Source of the DNA: Hyphomonadaceae bacterium UBA5336
GTDB taxonomy: Bacteria; Pseudomonadota; Alphaproteobacteria; Caulobacterales; Hyphomonadaceae
Direction of reading: 5' to 3'
Length of the DNA: 64,000 nucleotides
NCBI GenBank assembly: GCA_002408125.1
Contig: DHQO01000033.1
Span: 27,284 to 91,283, forward strand
Positions 57,457 to 64,000 of this stretch are shown here, piece by piece. Position 1 is the first letter of the stretch; every line of letters starts with the position of its first letter. Under the pieces are notes generated by a model. That model was not told where the DNA came from. It worked only from the letters and a program-made list of their open reading frames with translations, and searched no databases. A program made the position numbers and the translations under genes.

Positions 57457-58956
57457 TCAGCGGCGCCGCCCGCCAAGGATGCCGCGCAGGACATAGCGTG
57501 TGACTTCGCGAATGACCGTCATGCCGGCCTGTTTCGTAGCTGTTTCGAGCGGGGTGTCGCGCGTCGAGCGGCGGCGCGTCTTGGAGCGCTCGGCCTCTTC
57601 GCGGGCCTCCTCTTCCTCGCGCGCCAGTTCTTCGGCGGCCTCGGCGGCTTCGGCTTCGCGCTCGGCGAGGATTTCATAGGCGCTTTCGCGGTCGATCGCC
57701 TCGTCATATTTCAGCGCCACGGGCGAGACTTCCATCACTTCCGCGCGCTCGCCTCCAGTGGCCGGGCCGAGGCGGGATGAGGGCGGGCGGACCATTGTGC
57801 GCTGGACAACGCCGGGCGCGCCCTTCTCGTCCAGGGTCGAGACCAGCGCCTCGCCGACGCCAAGCTGGGTGATGGTTTCCTCGGTGTCGAACTCCGGATT
57901 GGGCCGGAAGCTCATCGCGGCGGCCTTCACGCCCTTGCGTTCGGACGGCGTATAGGCGCGCAGGGCATGCTGGATGCGGTTGCCGAGCTGGGCGAGCACT
58001 GAATCCGGCAAATCACGCGGGTTCTGCGTGACGAAGAACACGCCCACCCCTTTTGAGCGGATGAGGCGCACCACCTGCTCGATCTTCTGGGTCAGCGCGG
58101 GCGGCGCCGCGTCGAAGAGCAGGTGGGCCTCATCGAAGAAGAAGACCAGCTTGGGTTTGTCCGGGTCGCCCACCTCGGGCAGTTCCTCGAACAGTTTCGA
58201 GAGCAGCCAGAGCAGGAAAGTGGAATAAAGCCGCGGGGAATTGATCAGCTTGGTAGAATCCAGAACCGACACATAGCCCCTGCCGTCGCGCGTGGTGCGC
58301 ATCAGGTCGGGCAGTTCGAGCGCCGGCTCACCGAAGAACAGCTCAGCGCCCTCGCGCTCAAGCACGAGCAAGCGCCGCTGGATTGCGCCGAGGCTCTGCG
58401 GCGCGACATTACCATATTCGCGCGAAATGACATCGCGCACGTCCTTTTCCCCGATATGGGCGAGCAGCTTGCGCAAATCCTTCAGGTCGAGCAGCAGCAT
58501 GTTCTGGTCGTCGGCATACTGGAAGGCGATGGTCAGCACGCCTTCCTGGGTCTCGGTGAGGTCCATGAGGCGCGCCAGCAGGAGCGGCCCCATCTCGGCA
58601 ATGGTGGCGCGCACCGGGTGGCCCTGCTCGCCGAACACGTCCCAGAAGATGGTCGGCACGTCATAGTAGCCATAATCCTCGAAGCCGATCTTTTCCGCGC
58701 GCGAAATGAGCTTTTCATGCAGCTTGTGCTCGGCGCTGCCGGCCTGGGAAATGCCGGAGAGATCGCCCTTCACATCAGCGCAGAAGACCGGCACGCCTGC
58801 ATCGGAAAAGCCCTCGGCGAGGATCTGCAGCGTCACCGTCTTGCCGGTACCGGTCGCGCCAGCGACCAGGCCGTGCCGGTTGGCGCGGTTGAGCAGCAGT
58901 ACCTGCGCCTCGTTCTGCGCGGGCCCGCCCCCGCCGATGAAGATGGACTGCGCCAT
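57457..58956 (-). CDS. HerA-like ATPase (DUF853)
   Basis: A 499-residue P-loop ATPase of the HerA/FtsK clade. Walker A is GLVAGATGTGKTVTLQILAEGFS, Walker B is KLVFFFDEAHLLFD, and the sensor-like region is GVGVFFVTQNPRDLPDSVLAQLGNRIQHALRAYTP. The DUF853 branch lacks the N-terminal HAS domain. The C-terminus is a long charged coiled coil (EREAEAAEAAEELAREEEEAREEAERS) plus a basic tail. Proteins of this family are thought to move DNA or act in end processing; a nearby NurA-like nuclease is not seen. Confidence 0.92.
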   Translation of the reverse strand: MAQSIFIGGGGPAQNEAQVLLLNRANRHGLVAGATGTGKTVTLQILAEGFSDAGVPVFCADVKGDLSGISQAGSAEHKLHEKLISRAEKIGFEDYGYYDVPTIFWDVFGEQGHPVRATIAEMGPLLLARLMDLTETQEGVLTIAFQYADDQNMLLLDLKDLRKLLAHIGEKDVRDVISREYGNVAPQSLGAIQRRLLVLEREGAELFFGEPALELPDLMRTTRDGRGYVSVLDSTKLINSPRLYSTFLLWLLSKLFEELPEVGDPDKPKLVFFFDEAHLLFDAAPPALTQKIEQVVRLIRSKGVGVFFVTQNPRDLPDSVLAQLGNRIQHALRAYTPSERKGVKAAAMSFRPNPEFDTEETITQLGVGEALVSTLDEKGAPGVVQRTMVRPPSSRLGPATGGERAEVMEVSPVALKYDEAIDRESAYEILAEREAEAAEAAEELAREEEEAREEAERSKTRRRSTRDTPLETATKQAGMTVIREVTRYVLRGILGGRRR

Positions 58957-59057
58957 GGGCCTTTTAACTTTCATTCGATAATTCAGGACAGTTAGTCCTG
59001 TTAGCGAAACACGGGCGCCGCCGCTAGGGCACGTGCGAGATTGGCTGTTCGGGCATG

Positions 59058-59117
59058 AGCTTCATGGTGAGCAGAGACGAACCATGGGCCGTGCCGCGAC
59101 TTCGCTCGGGATGAGTG
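59058..59117. repeat. Dispersed repeat family A, fragment
   Basis: TTCATGGTGAGCAGAGACGA matches one terminus of repeat A with two changes, followed by GGGCC and a stretch ending TTCGCTCGGGATGAGTGC. No second terminus is visible, so it is a truncated copy, sitting directly left of family B copy 2. Confidence 0.65.
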
Positions 59118-59130
59118 CTTCCCAACCCGC

Positions 59131-59222
59131 ATCCCCCGCGAAAGCGGGGGTCCATGGACCAGCCTCACATCCGCCGCTCCCGGCTGAAACAGCGGCCTAT
59201 GGATCCCCGCCTTCGCGGGGAT
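59131..59222. repeat. REP-like inverted pair, family B, copy 2
   Basis: The left hairpin CCCCCGC-GAAA-GCGGGGG (59133-59150) is followed by GGTCCATGGACC. The right hairpin CCCCGC-CTTC-GCGGGG (59205-59220) is followed by ATGAGCGG. It matches the copy at 49877-49967 in arrangement, flank and spacing. Together with the repeat A fragment it fills much of the 351-bp gap between the HerA-like gene and nudC. Confidence 0.85.
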
Positions 59223-59307
59223 GAGCGGATCTGTTTGGCGAATAGCTCTGAGCCCATCTCATGTGACGAGCAAAGCGAGGATAAGAAAGACGGACGGGGA
59301 AACTCCG

Positions 59308-60300
59308 CTAATCCTCCCGCTCGGCCCACGCCTTCAGGATGTGGTGAGCCACAGCCAGCGGTGGCGGACAGTAAAAGCGCGGATGGGCGCCGGCCAGCAT
59401 CTGGCGCGCCTCCTCACGCGTGATCCACCAGGCGGCCTCCAGCTCGTCCTGCTCGACCGAGATTTCCTCGCTGTCAGCCGGAATGAGAAGGCCGACCATC
59501 AGCGAAGACGGGAATGGCCAGGGCTGGCAGAACAGGTATTCGGCATTGGCCGGATCAGCCTTGATGCCGGCCTCCTCCTCCAGCTCGCGCACGGCAGCCT
59601 GCTCGACCGTCTCGCCCGGCTCGACGAAGCCGGCGAGTGCGGAGATGAACCCCTGAGGCCAGCTGGCCTGACGCGCCATCAGGCACTTGTCGCCGCGATG
59701 GGCGAGCATGATCGCGACCGGGTCGGTGCGGGGGAAATGTTCGGCCCGGCAGGCCGGGCAGTCGCGTTTCCAGCCGGCCTCCGAGACATGGCTCTCCTGC
59801 CCGCAGCGGCTGCAGAAGCCATGGGCGCGGTGCCATTCGAACAGGGAGCGCGCCGTTGAGGCGAGATTGGCTTCCAGCGGGCTCAGCATGGCGGCGGCCC
59901 CGCGCATCTCGGTGAAGGCGCCGAGGCCGGCAATGGGCGAGGCCTCCATCTCCCAGCCGGCGGGCATGTCGAGCGCGAAGATCGGCGTGCCTGAGCTGTC
60001 CTCTCCGAGAAACACCTCGCCGCGCGCGCCGAGATCGAAGGCCTGCGGTCCCAGCCAGACGAGCGGCCGGCTCGCGCCCCGGAAGCTCTGGCCAAAGCCC
60101 GGCGCGCCGGACACCTCGCCCTCCATGAGTGGCTCTCCGGCGCGCATCAGGAAGACCAGCACATCGGGATTCCTCCGCGCCTCGGCCAGCCAGGCCTCGT
60201 CCTTGCGGCGATGGGCAGCGCGCTCCACCGGCTTCTGCGCCAGCGGCATGTCCTGAGATGTCGGCACGTTGAGGTCCCCTGGAATCGCTGGCGCTGTCAT
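59308..60300 (-). CDS. nudC: NAD+ diphosphatase NudC
   Basis: Hydrolyses NAD(H) to NMN(H) and AMP and removes NAD caps from RNA. 330 residues. A zinc ribbon lies in the middle (HGFCSRCGQESHVSEAGWKRDCPACRAEHFPRTDPVAIML), and the Nudix box is GFVEPGETVEQAAVRELEEEAGI. The N-terminal domain is less conserved. The NudC-type SQPWPFPxS signature appears as QPWPFPSSLMVG. ATG 60300 starts just outside the SRP RNA locus, which is divergent. Confidence 0.97.
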   Translation of the reverse strand: MTAPAIPGDLNVPTSQDMPLAQKPVERAAHRRKDEAWLAEARRNPDVLVFLMRAGEPLMEGEVSGAPGFGQSFRGASRPLVWLGPQAFDLGARGEVFLGEDSSGTPIFALDMPAGWEMEASPIAGLGAFTEMRGAAAMLSPLEANLASTARSLFEWHRAHGFCSRCGQESHVSEAGWKRDCPACRAEHFPRTDPVAIMLAHRGDKCLMARQASWPQGFISALAGFVEPGETVEQAAVRELEEEAGIKADPANAEYLFCQPWPFPSSLMVGLLIPADSEEISVEQDELEAAWWITREEARQMLAGAHPRFYCPPPLAVAHHILKAWAERED

Positions 60301-60363
60301 CGCGGCAAACTAACAGCCGTCAGCGTCTTGTCACGCCCGGCCGAAGCCGCGATATAGGGGCCA

Positions 60364-60456
60364 GGAGGCAGGCGGCGGACGAGCCCCTCGCCAACCGGGT
60401 CAGGTCCGGAAGGAAGCAGCCCTAACGAGTCCCGCTCGGGTCGTTGTCCTGTCTCC
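60364..60456 (+). ncRNA. ffs: Signal recognition particle 4.5S RNA
   Basis: Contains the invariant SRP domain IV core GGTCAGGTCCGGAAGGAAGC (near 60398-60417), including the GGAA tetraloop and the Ffh-binding symmetric loop. The flanks pair: GGAGGCAGGCGGC at the 5' end with GTTGTCCTGTCTCC at the 3' end. The ~93-nt form is the small bacterial type. A TTTT run with flanking GC (60462-60469) may mark termination. It pairs with Ffh and FtsY for membrane protein targeting. Confidence 0.95.
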
Positions 60457-60586
60457 GCTGCTTTTCCCGCTACAGATAACAGGTGACGCAGGGGCAGGAT
60501 CGAATTCTGCCGGGCGCCCTTTCCTTCCCGTGAATTCTGGGTCACGCTGACGTCAACGATAATGACAATAATGGAGGAAACCGGCG

Positions 60587-62059
60587 ATGAGTGATGTCCC
60601 CATCACGCCGGAGGCGCCTGCGCGCATTGCGGAAATCTCGGAAGCGGACTCCCACCCCCAGGCCACTGGCGGACCCTTGGGGACCAAGGGCCTGGCCTGG
60701 GCGGTCTTCGAATGGGCGCGCAACCCGTATTACAATGTCATCGTCATTGCGCTGTTCACGCCCTATTTCGCCGAACACATTGTCGGCGGCGGAGACTGGG
60801 GGTTCACCCTGGCGAGTGTCACCATCATGCTCGCTGGCATCGTGGCGGCCTGCACAGCTCCATTCCTGGGCGTCATCGCCGATCACACCGGTCGCCGAAA
60901 GCCGGTTCTGATCGTTCTGGTCGTGGCCTTGTGCCTTCTGTCTGCCGCACTCTGGTTCGCCCTGCCCGGAGGCGCGGGGCTGGGTGTGATCGGGACGATG
61001 GCCGTCCTTGCAACAGCCTATGTCTGCTACACTTATTCAGAAGTCCTGCACAATGCGATGCTTCCCGATGCCGGCGCACCAAGATCTCTGCCTTCAATTT
61101 CGGGCAATGGCCTGGCTTTTGGAGCGATTTCCAGCGCCATCATTCTGATCGCACACCATTTCAGTTTCGCCGCACCAGCCGAACCCCTGTTCGGGATCGA
61201 CAAGGCTCAATATGAACAGATCCGACTGACAGGGCCGATTATCGCCATCTGGCTGGCGGTCTTCATCATTCCGTTTTTCCTGTTCATGCCCGACCGGCCA
61301 TCAAAAGGGGTTAGCTGGCCACGCGCCGCGGCAGATCTTTTCATAGGCCCCGGGCATCTGGAAGGCCGGGGGTTCCAGCCTGTTCAGCGTCTTGGGGTCC
61401 TGGCCGGTTATCTCAAACGGCTCTTCCGCGAAGATCCCAACATCATGCGCTATCTGGTGGCCCGCACAATCTATGCCGATGCAATGACCGCCTTGCTGAC
61501 GCTGGGCTCGAGCTATGCGGCTACATATATCGGCCTCAATGCCGAGGAACTCACCATTTTCGGTCTGATGACACTGCTCAGCGCCGCAATTGGCGGGCCC
61601 GTCGGGGGCTTCCTTGATCGAACGCTGGGACCCAAACGGGCATTGTTCATCGAACTTGGAACACTGATCGTGCTCCTGACCCTGTCGATCAGCGTTACGC
61701 CGAGTTCGATCTTCTTCGGCCTGGTGCCGGCCGGGACAGATGTCTGGGCCAGCCCATATTTCGGCTCCCTGGCAAAGATTGTCTATCTGGCGTGTTTCAT
61801 GCCGTCAGCGATTGTGATCGTCGCGACCATCAGCACCAGCCGCTTCATGCTGATCCATCTCGCACCGCCTGCGCGCGTCGGCGAATTCTTTGGCCTCTAT
61901 GCCATTGCCGGCACAGTCACCGTGTGGATCGGCCCCTTTCTGGTCGGCATGCTGACCTATCTTACAAAAAGCCAGCGGATCGGCATGATCAGCATCGGTG
62001 TGCTGTTCATATTCGGCCTGCTCATCCTGCGCGGTGTGCGCAGTGGCAAGATGAGCTGA
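60587..62059 (+). CDS. MFS transporter, UMF1/Atg22-like
   Basis: A 490-residue carrier with 12 predicted TM helices. The opening FEWARNPYYNVIVIALFTPYFAEHIVGG is the hallmark of the UMF1 (Atg22-like) branch. The FLGVIADHTGRRKPVLIVLVVALCLL segment is the MFS motif A (GxxxDxxGRRK). Codon use is slightly less GC-biased than the neighbours. Substrates of bacterial UMF1 proteins are unknown; yeast Atg22 exports amino acids from the vacuole. It lies just after the SRP RNA, convergent with cysQ by 6 bp. Confidence 0.9.
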   Translation: MSDVPITPEAPARIAEISEADSHPQATGGPLGTKGLAWAVFEWARNPYYNVIVIALFTPYFAEHIVGGGDWGFTLASVTIMLAGIVAACTAPFLGVIADHTGRRKPVLIVLVVALCLLSAALWFALPGGAGLGVIGTMAVLATAYVCYTYSEVLHNAMLPDAGAPRSLPSISGNGLAFGAISSAIILIAHHFSFAAPAEPLFGIDKAQYEQIRLTGPIIAIWLAVFIIPFFLFMPDRPSKGVSWPRAAADLFIGPGHLEGRGFQPVQRLGVLAGYLKRLFREDPNIMRYLVARTIYADAMTALLTLGSSYAATYIGLNAEELTIFGLMTLLSAAIGGPVGGFLDRTLGPKRALFIELGTLIVLLTLSISVTPSSIFFGLVPAGTDVWASPYFGSLAKIVYLACFMPSAIVIVATISTSRFMLIHLAPPARVGEFFGLYAIAGTVTVWIGPFLVGMLTYLTKSQRIGMISIGVLFIFGLLILRGVRSGKMS

Positions 62060-62065
62060 CGCGCC

Positions 62066-62875
62066 CTACTCCACCGTCCGGAAGGCCGGCGGGGTGACAT
62101 CGCCATAGACGATGAAGTGCGGGTTGTCGTAGCCGCGATGGCTCTTGCCGTAGAGCAGCGGGAGATTGTCCTCGGTCAGCACGCGCGCGCCCGATGCTTC
62201 GGCCACAGCCTGGCCGGCGGCCGTGTCCCATTCCATGGTCCGGCCCATGCGCGGATAGAGATCGGCTTCGCCGGCTGCGATCAGGCAGAATTTCAGGCTC
62301 GAGCCCGCCGAGACGATGTCGGCGGTATTGAACTGCTCCAGGAAGGCATCGGTTTCCGGCGAGCGGTGGGATTTCGAGGCAATCGCTGTCACGCCGGCCT
62401 CGGGCGTAACGCGGATCCGCAGGCGTTTGCGCTCATGCGGATCAGGCACCAGTCCGCCGGGCGCGACAGTGGCCTGCCAGGCCTGCGAATGGCTCTCGGC
62501 CACAAAGAGGCGGGAAAGCGCCGGCGCGTAGACGACACCCATGACCGGGCGGCCATATTCGATCACGGCGATATTCACGGTGAACTCGCCGCGCTTGCCC
62601 ACGAATTCCTTGGTGCCATCGAGCGGGTCGACCAGCGCGAAACGGTGGCCATGCTTGGGGATATTGCCTGCCGCAACGCTCTCCTCGGCGATCACCGGCA
62701 GGTCCGGATCGGCCTTTGCAAGCTCGCTCAGGATCAGCGCCTCGGCCTTGTCGTCGGCCTCGGTGACGGGTGAGGCGTCGTCCTTGCGGTCGACATCAAA
62801 GTCGGTGTTGTAAATGTCCATGATCAGCGCACCCGCATCCAGCGCGATCCGACACAAAGCCTCAGGTGTCAGCAC
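62066..62875 (-). CDS. cysQ: 3'(2'),5'-bisphosphate nucleotidase CysQ
   Basis: Mg2+-dependent, Li+-sensitive inositol-phosphatase-fold enzyme that degrades PAP left by sulfate assimilation. 269 residues. Metal sites: VIAEES, VDPLDGTKEFVGKRGEFTVNIA, and MEWDTAAGQAVAEASGA, all three Asp/Glu clusters intact. The ATG at 62875 begins the sequence MLTPEALCRIALDAGALIMDIY. It is followed in the upstream direction by the FKBP lipoprotein, 38 bp away on the same strand. Confidence 0.97.
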   Translation of the reverse strand: MLTPEALCRIALDAGALIMDIYNTDFDVDRKDDASPVTEADDKAEALILSELAKADPDLPVIAEESVAAGNIPKHGHRFALVDPLDGTKEFVGKRGEFTVNIAVIEYGRPVMGVVYAPALSRLFVAESHSQAWQATVAPGGLVPDPHERKRLRIRVTPEAGVTAIASKSHRSPETDAFLEQFNTADIVSAGSSLKFCLIAAGEADLYPRMGRTMEWDTAAGQAVAEASGARVLTEDNLPLLYGKSHRGYDNPHFIVYGDVTPPAFRTVE

Positions 62876-62913
62876 CTTGTCCCCTCCATACTCAACACAT
62901 TGCCGCCTCAGGC

Positions 62914-63870
62914 TTACTGAACCTGCAGGACGTCCATAAGTTCAATTTCGAAATTCAGGTCCGCATTGGGCGGGATGACCCCATCGGGCGTGCCCTCCTC
63001 GCCATAGGCCAGCTCCGATGGGACATGGATGAGATAGCGCTCGCCGCGCTTCATCAGACCCAGGGCCTCGACCCAACCCGGAATCAGGCCGCCAGCGGGA
63101 AACAGGGCCGGCTCGCCGCGCTCATAGGCGCTGTCGAACATCTCGCCATTGGAATCCAGCCGGCCTTCATAGAACACGACGACGCGGTCATTGGGCTTCG
63201 GCGAGGGGCCTTCCTCGACCGCATTCAGGACGACATATTCCAGGCCCGAGCCGGTTTGCTGCACACCTTCGCGGCTGGAATCCCAGGGCGTGTAGGCCGC
63301 CCAGGCCTCCTCGTCGACGGCTTTCGGCGGCGGCGCGGGCGTCACCTTGACCAGCTGGACACGGAAGACAAGGTCGTCGCCCGGCTGGATGACCCCGCCT
63401 GGACGCGGACGCTTGCCATAGGCCAGGTCCGACGGGATGTAGAACATGAAATCGTCGCCCTCGGACATGTATTGCAGGCCCTCGGTCCAGCCCGCGATCA
63501 CGCCGTTGAGTGGAAAGGTCGCCGTCGAGCCGCGCTTGAAAGAGCTGTCGAAGATCTCGCCATTGCGCGCCAGGCGGCCTTCATAGTGCACCTCCACCGT
63601 GTCGCGCGCGACGGGGCTCAGCCCTTCTTCGCTGCCCTCCGACAGGACAACATATTGCAGCCCGGTCTCGGTGATCACCACATTCTGGCGGGTGGAATCC
63701 CACGGAATGTTCGCTTCGAACACTTCGTTCATTTCGGCTTCCTCCGCCGTGGGGGGGGCTTCGGTTTCGGCTTCGGGTCCGGCGGCTGTATCGGTTGAAT
63801 CGCTGGCCGGCCAGCATGCCGCCAGCATCGCAGCGAGGAGGCCGGTGATAAGAATGTGCTTCAGATCCAT
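62914..63870 (-). CDS. Tandem FKBP-type peptidyl-prolyl isomerase lipoprotein
   Basis: Periplasmic chaperone and proline isomerase of 318 residues. The lipobox is LAAC near residue 19, followed by an acidic linker. There are two complete FKBP domains: ~55-165 (VEVHYEGRLARNGEIFDSSFKRG, VIAGWTEGLQYM, IPSDLAYG) and ~190-310 (VVVFYEGRLDSNGEMFDSAYERG, LIPGWVEALGLM, VPSELAYG). The pocket residues Y/F, D-S, W, and the A-Y-G turn are kept in both, so both may be active. It lies upstream of cysQ in the same direction. Confidence 0.93.
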   Translation of the reverse strand: MDLKHILITGLLAAMLAACWPASDSTDTAAGPEAETEAPPTAEEAEMNEVFEANIPWDSTRQNVVITETGLQYVVLSEGSEEGLSPVARDTVEVHYEGRLARNGEIFDSSFKRGSTATFPLNGVIAGWTEGLQYMSEGDDFMFYIPSDLAYGKRPRPGGVIQPGDDLVFRVQLVKVTPAPPPKAVDEEAWAAYTPWDSSREGVQQTGSGLEYVVLNAVEEGPSPKPNDRVVVFYEGRLDSNGEMFDSAYERGEPALFPAGGLIPGWVEALGLMKRGERYLIHVPSELAYGEEGTPDGVIPPNADLNFEIELMDVLQVQ

Positions 63871-63960
63871 GGCAACAGCTCCAATAGACTTGGCCTTCGA
63901 TTAGGCACTTTCCCGGCCTCTGTCACGCACCCTGCTGTGATGATTTGTCCCCCGCCCAGT

Positions 63961-64000
63961 TTAGCGTCCGATGGAGGTGTATTTGAAGCCGCGCTTTGCC
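63961..64000 (-). CDS. C-terminal end of an unidentified gene (partial)
   Basis: A minus-strand reading enters from the right edge and ends at TAA 63963-63961 with residues AKRGFKYTSIGR. Only 12 codons are visible, so no family can be named and it may not be a real gene. The 90 bp between it and the FKBP gene contain no clear element. Confidence 0.3.
   Translation of the reverse strand, partial: AKRGFKYTSIGR

Overview
The window is GC-rich DNA of an alphaproteobacterium. Three things point to that class: a complete ybgC-tolQRAB-pal-cpoB run followed by tilS and ftsH, a 180-kDa-type NAD-glutamate dehydrogenase, and a short 4.5S-type SRP RNA. A marine Hyphomonadaceae/Maricaulaceae-type bacterium is my best guess, but nothing here fixes the genus. 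Coding density is high. I see no prophage, transposase, CRISPR array, rRNA or tRNA.

Layout. 1-9.6 kb: end of an OmpA-like lipoprotein, an RsuA/RluF-type pseudouridine synthase, a short heme-copper-oxidase-like membrane protein coupled to a YeeZ-like reductase, a TPR protein, a LysR regulator divergent from a DUF4242/methyltransferase pair, thiD coupled to a membrane TIR protein, and topoisomerase IB. 9.6-19.2 kb: a YjbR protein, then the cell-envelope block read leftwards (ybgC, tolQ, tolR, tolA, tolB, pal, cpoB, tilS, ftsH). 19.2-21.6 kb: two glycosyltransferases. 21.6-27.8 kb: the translation block infC (ATA start), an I78-type inhibitor lipoprotein, rpmI, rplT, pheS, an uncharacterised membrane protein and pheT. 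27.9-39.3 kb: a K+ channel, a GT-C glycosyltransferase, an M20 peptidase, the giant NAD-GDH, an AI-2E-type permease and a DUF4349 lipoprotein. 39.5-49.8 kb: a FabH-like synthase, small envelope proteins, tag, a PRC-barrel protein, ygfZ, bioY, dihydroorotase, a lipocalin-like protein coupled to a zinc-ribbon ion channel, a feruloyl-CoA-synthetase-like ligase and a ThDP enzyme. 50-64 kb: an ArnT-like transferase, several uncharacterised proteins, a third K+ channel, a small AT-richer island (DUF433 protein divergent from a SeqA-N-like/winged-helix protein), two tiny membrane proteins, argG, a HerA-like ATPase, nudC, SRP RNA, an MFS carrier, cysQ and a tandem-FKBP lipoprotein.

How the parts work together. 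The Tol-Pal genes form the trans-envelope machine that constricts the outer membrane at division; pal also has its own strong promoter. infC/rpmI/rplT/pheST supply translation. Intergenic space carries at least three families of palindromic repeats, one piece of which has become coding sequence inside a glycosyltransferase.

Most interesting items: a heme-copper-oxidase subunit I homologue that seems to keep only the low-spin heme ligands; a TIR-TM-periplasmic cysteine-rich protein; the SeqA-N-like/winged-helix protein with palindromes at its promoter; a dispersed repeat exapted into a CDS; an AUA-initiated infC; and a candidate small RNA upstream of the NAD-GDH gene.
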